DNA of 53,095 bases from assembly GCA_947593655.1 (NCBI GenBank), contig CANQDS010000005.1:1-53095 (forward strand). The letters are read 5' to 3'. Positions 17,605 through 26,366 of this stretch are shown here, piece by piece; the stretch's first letter is position 1, and every line of letters begins with the position of its first letter. The DNA comes from an uncultured Lachnospiraceae bacterium (lineage in GTDB: Bacteria > Bacillota > Clostridia > Lachnospirales > Lachnospiraceae). The position numbers and the translations under genes are program-made. The notes under the pieces are model-generated. The model made no database searches. It was not told the DNA's origin and saw nothing but the letters and a program-made list of their open reading frames with translations.

Positions 17605-18186
17605 ATGGAACGGATCCCGCAGCCGGGGGAATTTTACCGGCATTTTAAGAATCGTTTATATCAGATCGTAACCGTGGCAAAACATTCGGAAACAGGCGAG
17701 CAGCTGGTCATTTATCAGGCGCTTTACGGGGATTTTGCCGTATACGCAAGGCCGCTTTCGATGTTTCTTAGCGAAACGGATCGCAAAAAATATCCGGATG
17801 CGGCGCAGAAATACCGTTTTGAACGGGTGATGCCGGCGGCCGTGCAGAGCCGGAACGAGCCGGAAGCGGCCGTGTTGAAACCGGAAAGAATATCGGAGGA
17901 CGCGCCTCGGCCGGCGGCTGTACAGAGCCGGAACGAGCCGGAAGCGGCAGGTGAGGAAGCGCAGATCAATCCGAAACTGATGGAATTTCTGGATGCGGAA
18001 ACCTTCGATGAGAAATACAATGTTCTGGTTTCCATGCGGGATTCGGTTACGGATAAGCTGATCGATGATATTGCGGTGGTGATGGATGTCGTGATCCCGG
18101 AAGGCGCGCTGATGAGCCGTTATGAGGACTTAAAGCACGCCATCCGCACGCGCCAGCGCTATGAATATTCCAATCGGCTGCGCTAG
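17605..18186 (+). CDS. DUF1653 domain protein with internal repeat
   Basis: 193 residues. The first 60 match DUF1653 ([48 protein letters not shown]), a small beta-fold domain of unknown role found alone or fused. A linker then carries two copies of [13 protein letters not shown]. The C-terminal 70 residues ([38 protein letters not shown]) are helical and look conserved. The ATG at 17605 has AAAGGAG upstream; the frame is open earlier, but only inside the preceding gene. It is co-transcribed with the coiled-coil gene. Confidence 0.85.
   Translation: MERIPQPGEFYRHFKNRLYQIVTVAKHSETGEQLVIYQALYGDFAVYARPLSMFLSETDRKKYPDAAQKYRFERVMPAAVQSRNEPEAAVLKPERISEDAPRPAAVQSRNEPEAAGEEAQINPKLMEFLDAETFDEKYNVLVSMRDSVTDKLIDDIAVVMDVVIPEGALMSRYEDLKHAIRTRQRYEYSNRLR
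17833..17948 (+). repeat. 38-bp direct repeat inside the DUF1653 gene
   Basis: 17833-17870 and 17911-17948 are identical except for two third-position changes (36 of 38). They encode the duplicated linker peptide, so the repeat is in frame. Confidence 0.9.
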
Positions 18187-18194
18187 GAGCCTTT

Positions 18195-18647
18195 TTACGG
18201 CAGTCCGCGCTGGCTGAGCACGCTGTTCTGGTATTCCCCGGAGGCGGAGACGTCTCTGCCGAACCAGTCCGGCGGAGTGAAGGCGTCGGCGTCTTCTAAT
18301 GTTTCAAATTCGACTTCCACGAGAAGCAGCGGGGCAAGCGCTCCTTCAAAGACGTCGAGTTCGGCGGTAAGCGTCCGGCCGAGCGGGATCAGATAGCGCG
18401 TCTTTTCGATCAGGAGGCCGTCGATCTTCGGCAGAAGGTGTTCATAGGCTTCCTGCGTGAGCGGAAGGTTGTATTCTTCCCGTGCGATCAGGCCGGATCC
18501 TTTGTAGGTCAGGTAATAATCGTCGTTGGAACGGCGGATGCGGATCACGGGTTTTGTATTTAAGTATCCCTGCGCGATCTTCTGCGCCGGGTAGCCCGAC
18601 AGGTTTTCGGGAAGCTGCCGGACGAGGAATTTGCGTTCGATTTCCAT
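18195..18647 (-). CDS. CYTH domain (triphosphate tunnel) protein
   Basis: A 150-residue member of the CYTH/TTM superfamily, enzymes that bind triphosphates with divalent metal inside a beta barrel. The ExExK signature is at the N-terminus (MEIERKFLV), followed by the basic tunnel residues IRIRRSNDDYYLTYKG, TRYLIPLG and LTAELDVF, and EVEFETLEDADAF near the end. The ATG at 18647 begins exactly at the signature; the longer in-frame extension to 18713 has no such support. It converges on the DUF1653 gene with only eight bases between stops. Tripolyphosphatase is the likeliest activity of bacterial relatives; the real substrate is unknown. Confidence 0.9.
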   Translation of the reverse strand: MEIERKFLVRQLPENLSGYPAQKIAQGYLNTKPVIRIRRSNDDYYLTYKGSGLIAREEYNLPLTQEAYEHLLPKIDGLLIEKTRYLIPLGRTLTAELDVFEGALAPLLLVEVEFETLEDADAFTPPDWFGRDVSASGEYQNSVLSQRGLP

Positions 18648-18743
18648 AGCGGAGGTTCCTTTCTGGGTTTTTGTTACTGTTTTCATCATAGCATGAACAG
18701 AAGAAATAGTCACGCATGAGTTTTATAGAGGGAGGAAAAAAAT

Positions 18744-19289
18744 ATGAGCAAGATCGGTATTTTTATGGCAGACGGCTGCGAGGAAGTCGAAGGACTTACC
18801 GTCGTGGACGTGGCAAGAAGGGCGGGGATCGAGATTCAGATGATCTCGGTTTCCGGGAAAAAAGAAGTAACCAGTTCCCATAAGGTGACGTTTCTGACAG
18901 ACGTTGCCAAAGAAGAGGCGGATTATGCAGGCTTAGACGGGATCGTGCTGCCGGGCGGAATGCCGGGGACGCTGAATTTAGGCGCGGACGAAACCGTCTG
19001 CGAAACGATCCGGACGTTTGCCACGGAAGGAAAGCTGGTTGCGGCGATCTGCGCAGCGCCGAGCGTGCTCGGGCAGGAAGGGCTCCTTCAGGGGAAGAAG
19101 GCGACCTGCCATCCGGGTTTTGAGGAAAAATTAACGGGTGCGGAATTTCTGGCGGAGCCGGTCGTGCGGGACGGCAATATCATTACCAGCCGGGGAATGG
19201 GAACCGCGATCCCGTTTGCACTGGAGATCGTGCGTTATTTCCAGGATGATGCGGCGGCGGAGAAGATCGCGGCTGCGCTCGTCTATTAG
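18744..19289 (+). CDS. DJ-1/PfpI family protein
   Basis: A 181-residue flavodoxin-like protein of the DJ-1 branch (deglycase/chaperone or thiazole-salvage-like proteins). The nucleophile elbow AAICAAPSVL holds the reactive cysteine, and the conserved glutamate is in DGCEEVEGLTVVDVARRAG. DGIVLPGGMPGTLNL and GNIITSRGMGTAIPFALEIV complete the fold. GGGAGGAAAAAAAT precedes the ATG. It is divergent from the CYTH gene. Precise activity cannot be assigned from sequence. Confidence 0.92.
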   Translation: MSKIGIFMADGCEEVEGLTVVDVARRAGIEIQMISVSGKKEVTSSHKVTFLTDVAKEEADYAGLDGIVLPGGMPGTLNLGADETVCETIRTFATEGKLVAAICAAPSVLGQEGLLQGKKATCHPGFEEKLTGAEFLAEPVVRDGNIITSRGMGTAIPFALEIVRYFQDDAAAEKIAAALVY

Positions 19290-19381
19290 GAGCCTGGTAC
19301 TGTCCCGCGAACGAAGCGAGCAAATGACAGCGCTGGCATCCGACAGCACTGACATCCGACAGTCTGAGTCAGTTTTATAGA

Positions 19382-19432
19382 GAAAGAAGCATCTCCGGAC
19401 GCAGTTTTTTGCATGGGGAGATGCCTCTTTCC
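19382..19432. terminator. Likely shared terminator between DJ-1 and SASP genes
   Basis: GCATCTCC and GGAGATGC form an 8-bp stem, extended imperfectly on both sides, with short T-rich ends on both strands, between two converging genes. The 85 bases before it contain the string CATCCGACAG twice but no gene. Confidence 0.6.
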
Positions 19433-19448
19433 TGTTTTGTCTGCTTTA

Positions 19449-19658
19449 TTATTTCATCTGCTCTTCCTGCTTCATGATCATCTTCTTGACCATTTCGCCG
19501 CCGATGGAACCAGCCTGCTTCGAAGTTAAGTCGCCGTTGTACCCGTCTTTTAAAGGTACGCCGATCTCGCTTGCAACTTCTTCCTTAAAACGCTTCATAG
19601 CTTCTTTTGCTTCCGGAACAGCCATACGTCCGGAATTGGAATTATTGGAACTTGCCAT
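19449..19658 (-). CDS. Alpha/beta-type small acid-soluble spore protein
   Basis: A 69-residue DNA-binding spore protein that coats forespore DNA and protects it from UV. The core MAVPEAKEAMKRFKEEVASEIGVPL includes the germination protease (GPR) cleavage region (EEVASEIGV), and LTSKQAGSIGGEMVKKMI is the second conserved block. The ATG at 19658 follows a perfect AAGGAGGTG; 12 extra in-frame codons upstream are not needed. A forespore sigma-G promoter would be expected, but I could not place one convincingly. Confidence 0.95.
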   Translation of the reverse strand: MASSNNSNSGRMAVPEAKEAMKRFKEEVASEIGVPLKDGYNGDLTSKQAGSIGGEMVKKMIMKQEEQMK

Positions 19659-19748
19659 GTTTTTCACCTCCTTTACAGTACATAGTCTTTCCATTCATAA
19701 GAATTTTATGAGGAAACCATGATGACAATTAATGGAAGGTTATTTATA

Positions 19749-20540
19749 ATGAAAAAAAAGATGCATCAAACGATCACGGCCGCCGTGCTGTCCGTGTGCG
19801 CGCTTGCGGCCGCCGTGTTTGTCAGCCGTTTCCCGGAGCCGGAAAAGAAAGCGCGTCCGGGTCTGGCGCAGTTATGGGAAAACGTTTCTTTATCGGAAAT
19901 CTGCGCCGGGGAAAACAGAAAGGGGAAAGAAGCCATGCAGCAGCCGGAAAAAGAATTTTATGAGATGCCGTTAAATGATAAGATCAAGGCGCGCATCACG
20001 GGAGTTTCCTATCCCGGTGAAAAAGAGGGAATTTTGATTGGTTACGACGATCTGGCCTATGTGCATGTCCTGCATTATGATTTTCAGATGGAGGTGAAGG
20101 AAGGGGAACTGATCTGCAATCGCAAGATCGCACAAGATCTGGTAGAGATCTTTTTGGAACTGTACCGGCAGAAATATCCGATCGAAAAGATCCGTCTGGT
20201 GGATGAATACGGCGCAGACGACGAGCGTTCCATGGAGGATAATAATACGTCCTGCTTTAATTACCGGGTGATCTTCGGGACGGACCGGCTGTCCAATCAT
20301 TCCTACGGGAAAGCGATCGACATCAATCCGTTGTACAATCCGTATATTTTTTCCGATGCGGACGGCAGAACCGTGGTCCAGCCGGAAAACGGGACGGCTT
20401 ACGCGGACCGGAGCGCGGATTTTGCCCATAAGATCACGCATGAGGATCTGTGCTACCGGTTGTTTACGGAGCACGGGTTTACATGGGGCGGAGACTGGGA
20501 AGGCACCAAGGATTACCAGCATTTTGAAAAGGAGAGTTGA
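19749..20540 (+). CDS. M15-family D-Ala-D-Ala carboxypeptidase-like protein
   Basis: A 263-residue exported zinc peptidase that probably trims cell-wall peptides. An N-terminal signal/anchor (residues about 8 to 25) is followed by a linker, then the M15 core with zinc ligands in RLSNHSYGKAIDINPLYNPY (His, Asp) and DYQHFEK (His). Catalytic-region sequence SCFNYRVIFGTD precedes it. The ATG at 19749 follows GGAAGG; an earlier in-frame ATG at 19719 lacks this. Divergent from the SASP gene. Confidence 0.9.
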   Translation: MKKKMHQTITAAVLSVCALAAAVFVSRFPEPEKKARPGLAQLWENVSLSEICAGENRKGKEAMQQPEKEFYEMPLNDKIKARITGVSYPGEKEGILIGYDDLAYVHVLHYDFQMEVKEGELICNRKIAQDLVEIFLELYRQKYPIEKIRLVDEYGADDERSMEDNNTSCFNYRVIFGTDRLSNHSYGKAIDINPLYNPYIFSDADGRTVVQPENGTAYADRSADFAHKITHEDLCYRLFTEHGFTWGGDWEGTKDYQHFEKES

Positions 20541-20578
20541 AAAGGATTGAAAAAATACTAGCCAACGGAAAAACCTTG

Positions 20579-20587
20579 TGTTATAAT
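20579..20587 (+). promoter_or_regulatory. Extended -10 promoter for tig
   Basis: TGTTATAAT at 20579-20587 is an extended -10 with no clear -35. A 100-base leader follows before the tig ribosome site. Confidence 0.55.
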
Positions 20588-20691
20588 GCTTTAATGACTG
20601 TAGTGACAGCAGTCTGCGCTTTTTTGGCAGCGAACATATAGATGATGATGTACATGTATTTTATATATCTTTAAGGAGGAAAATCACAGGA

Positions 20692-22023
20692 ATGAGTGTA
20701 CAGGTTGAGAATTTGGAAAAGAATATGGCGAAGCTGACGATCGAGGTTCCGGCGGAGGAGTTAGAGAAGGAGATCGAGGCGGCTTACCAGAAGGAGAAGC
20801 ATAAGATCAGCATTCCGGGATTCCGGAAGGGCAAGGTTCCGAGAGTCATGATCGAGAAGATGTACGGACCGGAGATCTTTTTCGAAGATGCAGCCAACCG
20901 GCTGATGCAGACGAATTATCCGGCGGCGGTGGACGAGAGCGGAATCGATATTGTTTCCCGCCCGAACGTGGAAGTGGTACAGATCGAGAAAGGAAAGCCG
21001 TTTATTTTTACGGCGGAAGTAGCGGTGAAGCCGGAAGTAACGCTCGGCAAGTACAAGGGCGTGACCGTAACGAAGATCGATACTGCCGTAACGGACAGCG
21101 AAGTGGACGAGAAGCTGGAGGAAGAGCGCAAGAACAATGCGCGGATCGTAACGGTGGAAGACCGTCCGTCCCAGGAAGGGGATACGGTAGTGATCGACTA
21201 TGAAGGCTTTACAGACGGCAAGGCGTTCGAGGGCGGCAAGGGCGAGAACCATTCCCTCGTGCTCGGTTCCCACAGCTTTATCGATACGTTTGAAGATCAG
21301 CTTGTTGGTAAGAATGCCGGCGACGATGTGGAAGTCCATGTGACATTCCCGGAGGATTACCATGCAAAGGAACTGGCGGGCAGTCCGGCGGTCTTTCAGG
21401 TGAAGATCCATGAGATCAAGACGCAGGAGCTTCCGGAGCTGGATGATGAATTTGCACAGGACGTATCGGAATTTAATACGCTTGCCGAATACCGCGAGGA
21501 TGTAAAGAAGCGTCTGGAAGAGCAGAAGGAGAACGAAGCGAAGCGCACCAAGGAAGACGAAGCGGTCCAGAAGATCATCGACAAATCCAAGATGGAGCTT
21601 CCGGAGGCGATGATCGATACCCAGTGCGAAGTCATGCTGGAGGATTTTGCCCAGAGGATCGCGCAGAGCGGGCTTTCGATGGAGCAGTATCTGCAGTTGT
21701 CCGGCATGACGGTCGACAAACTCAAAGAGCAGATGCGTCCGGAGGCGATCAGCCGCATCCAGAGCAGCCTGGTATTAGAGCAGGTCGCAAAAGAAGAGAA
21801 TCTGGAAGTGACCGATGAGGATATGGACGGCGAGCTTGCGAAGATGGCAGAAGCTTACGGCATGGAGAAGGACAAATTGGAAGCCTATATGGGCGAGTCC
21901 GAGAAGAACTCCATGAAGCGGGAACTGCTGATCACCAAAGCGGTCGATTTCATTATGGAAAATGTCAAGGAGCGCGCGAAGTCCAAAACAAAGAAGGACA
22001 GCGACGCGGATGCGGAAGAATAA
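20692..22023 (+). CDS. tig: Trigger factor
   Basis: Ribosome-bound chaperone and peptidyl-prolyl isomerase. The 443 residues have the usual three domains: an N-terminal ribosome-docking domain with the signature IPGFRKGKVPR (residues about 41 to 51), the FKBP-type domain (EGDTVVIDYEGFTDGKAFEGGKGENHSLVLGSHSFI), and the helical C-terminal chaperone arms. The protein ends in a charged Lys/Asp/Glu tail. AAGGAGG precedes the ATG. It starts the conserved tig-clpP-clpX-lon series. Confidence 0.97.
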   Translation: MSVQVENLEKNMAKLTIEVPAEELEKEIEAAYQKEKHKISIPGFRKGKVPRVMIEKMYGPEIFFEDAANRLMQTNYPAAVDESGIDIVSRPNVEVVQIEKGKPFIFTAEVAVKPEVTLGKYKGVTVTKIDTAVTDSEVDEKLEEERKNNARIVTVEDRPSQEGDTVVIDYEGFTDGKAFEGGKGENHSLVLGSHSFIDTFEDQLVGKNAGDDVEVHVTFPEDYHAKELAGSPAVFQVKIHEIKTQELPELDDEFAQDVSEFNTLAEYREDVKKRLEEQKENEAKRTKEDEAVQKIIDKSKMELPEAMIDTQCEVMLEDFAQRIAQSGLSMEQYLQLSGMTVDKLKEQMRPEAISRIQSSLVLEQVAKEENLEVTDEDMDGELAKMAEAYGMEKDKLEAYMGESEKNSMKRELLITKAVDFIMENVKERAKSKTKKDSDADAEE

Positions 22024-22062
22024 AGAATAGGAACGGAGTTTGATCAAAGGAGGCATGTTGTT

Positions 22063-22644
22063 ATGAGTTTAGTACCTTATGTCATTGAGCAGACCGGAAG
22101 GGGAGAGCGGAGTTACGATATCTATTCCCGTCTGCTGAAGGACCGGATCATTTTTCTGGGGGAGGAAGTCAATGAGACGACGGCAAGCCTTGTGGTAGCG
22201 CAGCTGCTGTTTCTGGAATCGGAAGATCCGGGGAAGGACATCCATCTTTATATCAACTCGCCGGGCGGCATGGTTACAGCCGGAATGGCGATTTATGACA
22301 CGATGCAGTATATCAAGTGCGATGTGTCCACGATCTGTATCGGAATGGCGGCCAGCATGGGCGCGTTCCTCTTAGCGGGCGGAGCAAAAGGAAAGCGGAT
22401 GGCGCTGCCGAATGCCGAAATCATGATCCATCAGCCGTCCGGCGGTGCCAAGGGGCAGGCGACGGAGATCCAGATCGCGGCTGAGAATATCTTAAAGACC
22501 AAGAAGAAATTAAACGAGATCCTGGCGGCAAATACCGGCAAGCCGTATGACGTCGTTGCGGCGGATACGGAGCGCGATTATTATATGTCCGCGGAGGAAG
22601 CAAAAGAATATGGTCTGATCGACAGTGTGATCACAAGCAGATAG
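22063..22644 (+). CDS. clpP: ATP-dependent Clp protease proteolytic subunit
   Basis: The 193-residue serine peptidase forming the double-ring chamber of ClpXP/ClpCP. The catalytic serine is in [11 protein letters not shown], the histidine in [12 protein letters not shown], and the aspartate in the [15 protein letters not shown] region. The N-terminus ([25 protein letters not shown]) is standard. It lies 39 bases after tig with AAAGGAGG and is followed by clpX, its unfoldase partner. Confidence 0.97.
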   Translation: MSLVPYVIEQTGRGERSYDIYSRLLKDRIIFLGEEVNETTASLVVAQLLFLESEDPGKDIHLYINSPGGMVTAGMAIYDTMQYIKCDVSTICIGMAASMGAFLLAGGAKGKRMALPNAEIMIHQPSGGAKGQATEIQIAAENILKTKKKLNEILAANTGKPYDVVAADTERDYYMSAEEAKEYGLIDSVITSR

Positions 22645-22661
22645 CGCCGGTAGATCGTATA

Positions 22662-22688
22662 GAGGGTACCCCGCACGGGATGCCCTCA
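22662..22688 (+). other. Hairpin between clpP and clpX
   Basis: GAGGG pairs with CCCTC and CCCG with CGGG around a two-base loop. There is no T-run, so this is more likely an mRNA processing or stability element than a terminator. Confidence 0.45.
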
Positions 22689-22725
22689 AACAGCATCAAT
22701 AGATTAAATTTTTTGGAGAGAAGAA

Positions 22726-24006
22726 ATGGCAGGAAGAAATAATATGAATGGAAATGATACCAAGCATGACGGGCTTGTGTATTGTTCTTTTTGCGGAAAA
22801 TCCCAGAAACTGGTAAACCGGCTGATGGCCGGGCCGAGCGGAGCCTATATCTGCGATGAGTGCGTGGATGTGTGCGCGGAGATCCTCGAGGAAGAAGAAG
22901 CGGCGGAAAACGCCGAGGGGATCAATCTGTTAAAGCCGGTGGAACTGAAAGAATTTCTGGATGAATATGTCATCGGGCAGGAACAGGCGAAGAAGGTGCT
23001 TTCGGTGGCCGTTTATAATCATTATAAGCGCGTTCTTTCCGGAAAACATCTGGGCGTGGAACTGCAGAAGAGCAATATCCTGATGCTGGGGCCGACCGGT
23101 TCCGGCAAGACGCTTCTGGCGCAGACGCTGGCGCGGATCTTGAACGTGCCGTTTGCCATTGCGGATGCGACGACGCTGACGGAGGCCGGATATGTCGGCG
23201 AGGATGTGGAGAATATCCTCCTGAAGCTGATCCAGGCGGCCGACTACGAAGTGGAGCGCGCGGAAATCGGGATCGTCTATATCGACGAGATCGATAAGAT
23301 CACCAAGAAAACGGAGAATGTTTCGATCACGAGGGATGTTTCCGGAGAAGGCGTGCAGCAGGCGCTCTTAAAGATCTTAGAGGGAACGGTGGCTTCCGTA
23401 CCGCCGCAGGGCGGAAGAAAGCATCCGCAGCAGGAGCTGATCCCGATCGATACGACCAATATCCTGTTTATCTGCGGCGGCGCGTTCGACGGCCTCGAGA
23501 AGATCATAGAAGGACGTCTGGATGCGAAGAAGATCGGATTTAATTCCGATGTCAAAGCAAGGCATGAGATGAACGTTGGAGAGATGTTCAAGCATGCGCT
23601 TCCGCAGGATTTTGTAAAATTCGGGCTGATCCCGGAGTTTATCGGCCGTGTGCCGATCACGGTTTCGCTGGATTCCCTTGACAGAGAAGCTCTGATCCGG
23701 ATTCTGGAGGAGCCGAGGAACTCTCTGGTGAAGCAGTATACCAAGCTCTTTGAACTGGACGGCGTCGGTCTGGAATTTGACCGGAGCGCTGTAGAAGCCA
23801 TTGCGGATAAGGCGCTGGAAAGAAAGACCGGGGCGCGCGGGCTTCGGGCGATCATGGAAGAAGTCATGCTGGATCTGATGTATCGGATCCCGTCCGACGA
23901 GTCCATCAGCCGCTGCGTCATTACCAAAGAGATCGTGGAGCAGAATCTGGCAGTCGAGGGAGACGGGCAGCTTTCGCTTGAGAAAAAGGAGGGGCTCGCT
24001 TCCTGA
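22726..24006 (+). CDS. clpX: ATP-dependent Clp protease ATP-binding subunit ClpX
   Basis: AAA+ unfoldase that feeds tagged substrates to ClpP. The 426 residues include the N-terminal zinc-binding domain (CSFCGKSQ and CDECVDVC, four cysteines), Walker A GPTGSGKT, Walker [10 protein letters not shown], the ClpP-contacting IGF loop (KKIGFNSD), and sensor 2 ([17 protein letters not shown]). GGAGAG precedes the ATG. Confidence 0.97.
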   Translation: MAGRNNMNGNDTKHDGLVYCSFCGKSQKLVNRLMAGPSGAYICDECVDVCAEILEEEEAAENAEGINLLKPVELKEFLDEYVIGQEQAKKVLSVAVYNHYKRVLSGKHLGVELQKSNILMLGPTGSGKTLLAQTLARILNVPFAIADATTLTEAGYVGEDVENILLKLIQAADYEVERAEIGIVYIDEIDKITKKTENVSITRDVSGEGVQQALLKILEGTVASVPPQGGRKHPQQELIPIDTTNILFICGGAFDGLEKIIEGRLDAKKIGFNSDVKARHEMNVGEMFKHALPQDFVKFGLIPEFIGRVPITVSLDSLDREALIRILEEPRNSLVKQYTKLFELDGVGLEFDRSAVEAIADKALERKTGARGLRAIMEEVMLDLMYRIPSDESISRCVITKEIVEQNLAVEGDGQLSLEKKEGLAS

Positions 24007-24020
24007 TTAGGGAGAAAATT

Positions 24021-26342
24021 GTGAAAGACGTTGTATTAAGGATACCTGCGGTCGCGCTCCGCGGCATGACGATCCTGCCGGGGATGATCGCGCATTTTGA
24101 TATCAGCCGGGAGAAATCCATCAAAGCCGTCGAACAGGCGATGGTGGGGGAACAGCAGATTTTTCTGGTGGCCCAGCGGGATGTCGGGCAGGATCATCCG
24201 GGACGGGAGGATCTCTACCGGATCGGTGTCATCGCGGAGATCAGGCAGGTCATAAAATTACAGAATGAGATCGTGCGCATCCTTGTGGAGGGGAAACGGC
24301 GCGCGGAATTATACGGATTTACGGATCAGGAACAGTATCTGGAAGCGGAAGTGGTCTGCTTCGGGGATGAAGAAGCGGAAGAACTTTCCCCGCAGGCGGT
24401 GGAAGCGATGCTGACAAGCGTGCAGGAGACGTTTGTGCAGTATGCGCGTGTCAACGGCCGGATCGGGCAGGAAGTGCTCCGCCAGGTTACGGAGATGAAT
24501 GATCTGGAGCGCCTGATGGACTATGTTTCCAACAATCTTCCGGTCCGTTATGAAGAGAAACAGAAGATCCTCGAAGCCGTCACGCTGACGGAGCGTTACG
24601 AAGTTTTGCTGACGCTCCTTCTGCGTGAGATCGAGGTCATTGCGATCAAGACCGAGTTTCAGCAGAAGGTCAAGGAACGCGTGGATAAACACCAGAAGGA
24701 ATACATTCTGCGGGAGCAGATGGAACTGATCCGGGAGGAACTCGGAGAGAATAATACGGAATCAGAGATCGAGTCCTACCGCGAGGAATTAAAGAAGCTC
24801 AAAGCGCCGAAAGAGGTCAAGGAGCGCATCCGCAAAGAGATCGACCGCTTGAAAAGCATCAGCGGAAGTTCTTCGGAGAGCGCGGTCAGCCGGGGATATA
24901 TCGAGACGCTTCTCGAGCTTCCGTGGAATAAGGGATCAAAAGATAATAACGATCTTGACCATGCGCAGGAGATCTTAGAGGCCGATCATTACGGCCTGGA
25001 AAAGGTAAAAGAGCGGATGCTGGAATTTCTGGCGGTCCGCAATCTGACCAGCAAGGGAGAAAGCCCGATCATCTGCCTGGCGGGTCCGCCGGGCACCGGA
25101 AAAACGAGTATTGCGCGTTCGGTCGCACGGGCGCTGAATAAGGAATATGTGCGGATCTGCCTCGGAGGCGTCCGCGACGAAGCGGAGATCCGTGGGCACC
25201 GGCGCACCTATGTCGGCGCGATGCCGGGAAGGATCGTAAACGGCCTGCGGACGGCGGGCGTCAACAATCCGCTGATGCTTTTAGACGAGATCGATAAAGT
25301 CAGCAGCGATTACAAGGGCGATACGGCTTCCGCGCTTCTGGAAGTGCTGGATTCCGAGCAGAACAGCCGGTTCCGCGATCATTATGTGGAGCTTCCGGTC
25401 GATCTGTCTGAAGTGCTTTTTATCGCGACGGCAAACTCGCTTCAGGATATTCCGAAGCCGCTTTTGGACCGCATGGAGGTCATCGAAGTCAGCAGCTATA
25501 CGGAGAACGAGAAATTCCATATCGCAAAAGAGCATCTGCTTTCCAAGCAGACGGAGAAGAACGGCATTCCGAAGGATACGCTTTCGATCAGCGATTCCGC
25601 GCTCCACAGCATCATTTCCGGTTATACCAGAGAGGCGGGCGTCCGCGGACTGGAACGGAAGCTCGGCGAGATCTGCCGCAAGTGTGCGCGGGAGATCTAC
25701 CAGAACGGGAAGACGGGGATTAAGATTACAAGTTCCAATCTGGAGAAATACCTCGGCAAAGTCAAGTATCTGCCGGAAAAGCGAACCGACGGAAACGCGG
25801 TCGGGATCGTCTGCGGACTGGCGTGGACGAGCGTAGGCGGCGTGACGCTTGAAGTGGAAGTGAATATTATGCCGGGAAAAGGCGAGGTTCAGCTGACCGG
25901 AAAACTCGGCGATGTCATGAAGGAATCCGCGCACGCCGGGATCAGTTATCTGCGCTCGATCAGCAGTAAGTATGAGATCGAAGAGGAATTTTTCCAGAAA
26001 AACGATATCCACATCCATATTCCGGAGGGGGCGGTCCCGAAGGACGGGCCTTCGGCGGGAATTACGATGGCGACGGCGATGCTTTCCGCGATCACGAAGA
26101 TCCCGGTGCGCGACGATGTGGCGATGACCGGGGAGATCACGCTCCGCGGGAGGGTGCTTCCGATCGGCGGACTGAAGGAAAAGCTCCTTGCAGCCAGAAA
26201 CGCCGGGATCAAGACGGTATGCATTCCGAAGGACAACACCAAGGATCTCGAGGAGATCTCGGGCGAGATCACGCGGGGGCTTAAGATCGTTCCGGTCGAA
26301 CATTTTGACGAAGTATTGGAGATCGCGTTGTGCAGATCATAG
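24021..26342 (+). CDS. lon: ATP-dependent protease Lon (LonA)
   Basis: A 773-residue cytosolic AAA+ protease that removes misfolded and regulatory proteins. It has the N-terminal LON substrate domain (LRGMTILPGMIAHFDISREKS), a long coiled linker, Walker A GPPGTGKTS, Walker B MLLDEIDK, and the C-terminal protease domain with the Ser-Lys dyad (KDGPSAGITMATAM and GGLKEKLLAARNAG). The start is GTG at 24021, with GGGAGAAAA nine bases before it. It lies 14 bases after clpX and 24 before engB, all one unit. Confidence 0.96.
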   Translation: MKDVVLRIPAVALRGMTILPGMIAHFDISREKSIKAVEQAMVGEQQIFLVAQRDVGQDHPGREDLYRIGVIAEIRQVIKLQNEIVRILVEGKRRAELYGFTDQEQYLEAEVVCFGDEEAEELSPQAVEAMLTSVQETFVQYARVNGRIGQEVLRQVTEMNDLERLMDYVSNNLPVRYEEKQKILEAVTLTERYEVLLTLLLREIEVIAIKTEFQQKVKERVDKHQKEYILREQMELIREELGENNTESEIESYREELKKLKAPKEVKERIRKEIDRLKSISGSSSESAVSRGYIETLLELPWNKGSKDNNDLDHAQEILEADHYGLEKVKERMLEFLAVRNLTSKGESPIICLAGPPGTGKTSIARSVARALNKEYVRICLGGVRDEAEIRGHRRTYVGAMPGRIVNGLRTAGVNNPLMLLDEIDKVSSDYKGDTASALLEVLDSEQNSRFRDHYVELPVDLSEVLFIATANSLQDIPKPLLDRMEVIEVSSYTENEKFHIAKEHLLSKQTEKNGIPKDTLSISDSALHSIISGYTREAGVRGLERKLGEICRKCAREIYQNGKTGIKITSSNLEKYLGKVKYLPEKRTDGNAVGIVCGLAWTSVGGVTLEVEVNIMPGKGEVQLTGKLGDVMKESAHAGISYLRSISSKYEIEEEFFQKNDIHIHIPEGAVPKDGPSAGITMATAMLSAITKIPVRDDVAMTGEITLRGRVLPIGGLKEKLLAARNAGIKTVCIPKDNTKDLEEISGEITRGLKIVPVEHFDEVLEIALCRS

Positions 26343-26366
26343 CAGCGGCCAAGCAGGAGAGAAACG

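Noticed and set aside
19300..19380. Repeated CATCCGACAG strings after the DJ-1 gene
   Set aside because: Only two copies with no wider structure; too little to call an element.
19659..19730. Sigma-G promoter for the SASP gene
   Set aside because: A TGAATG-like -35 is visible on the minus strand, but no -10 box falls at a suitable distance.
25281..26303. 340-codon minus-strand open frame
   Set aside because: Shadow of the lon protease domain.
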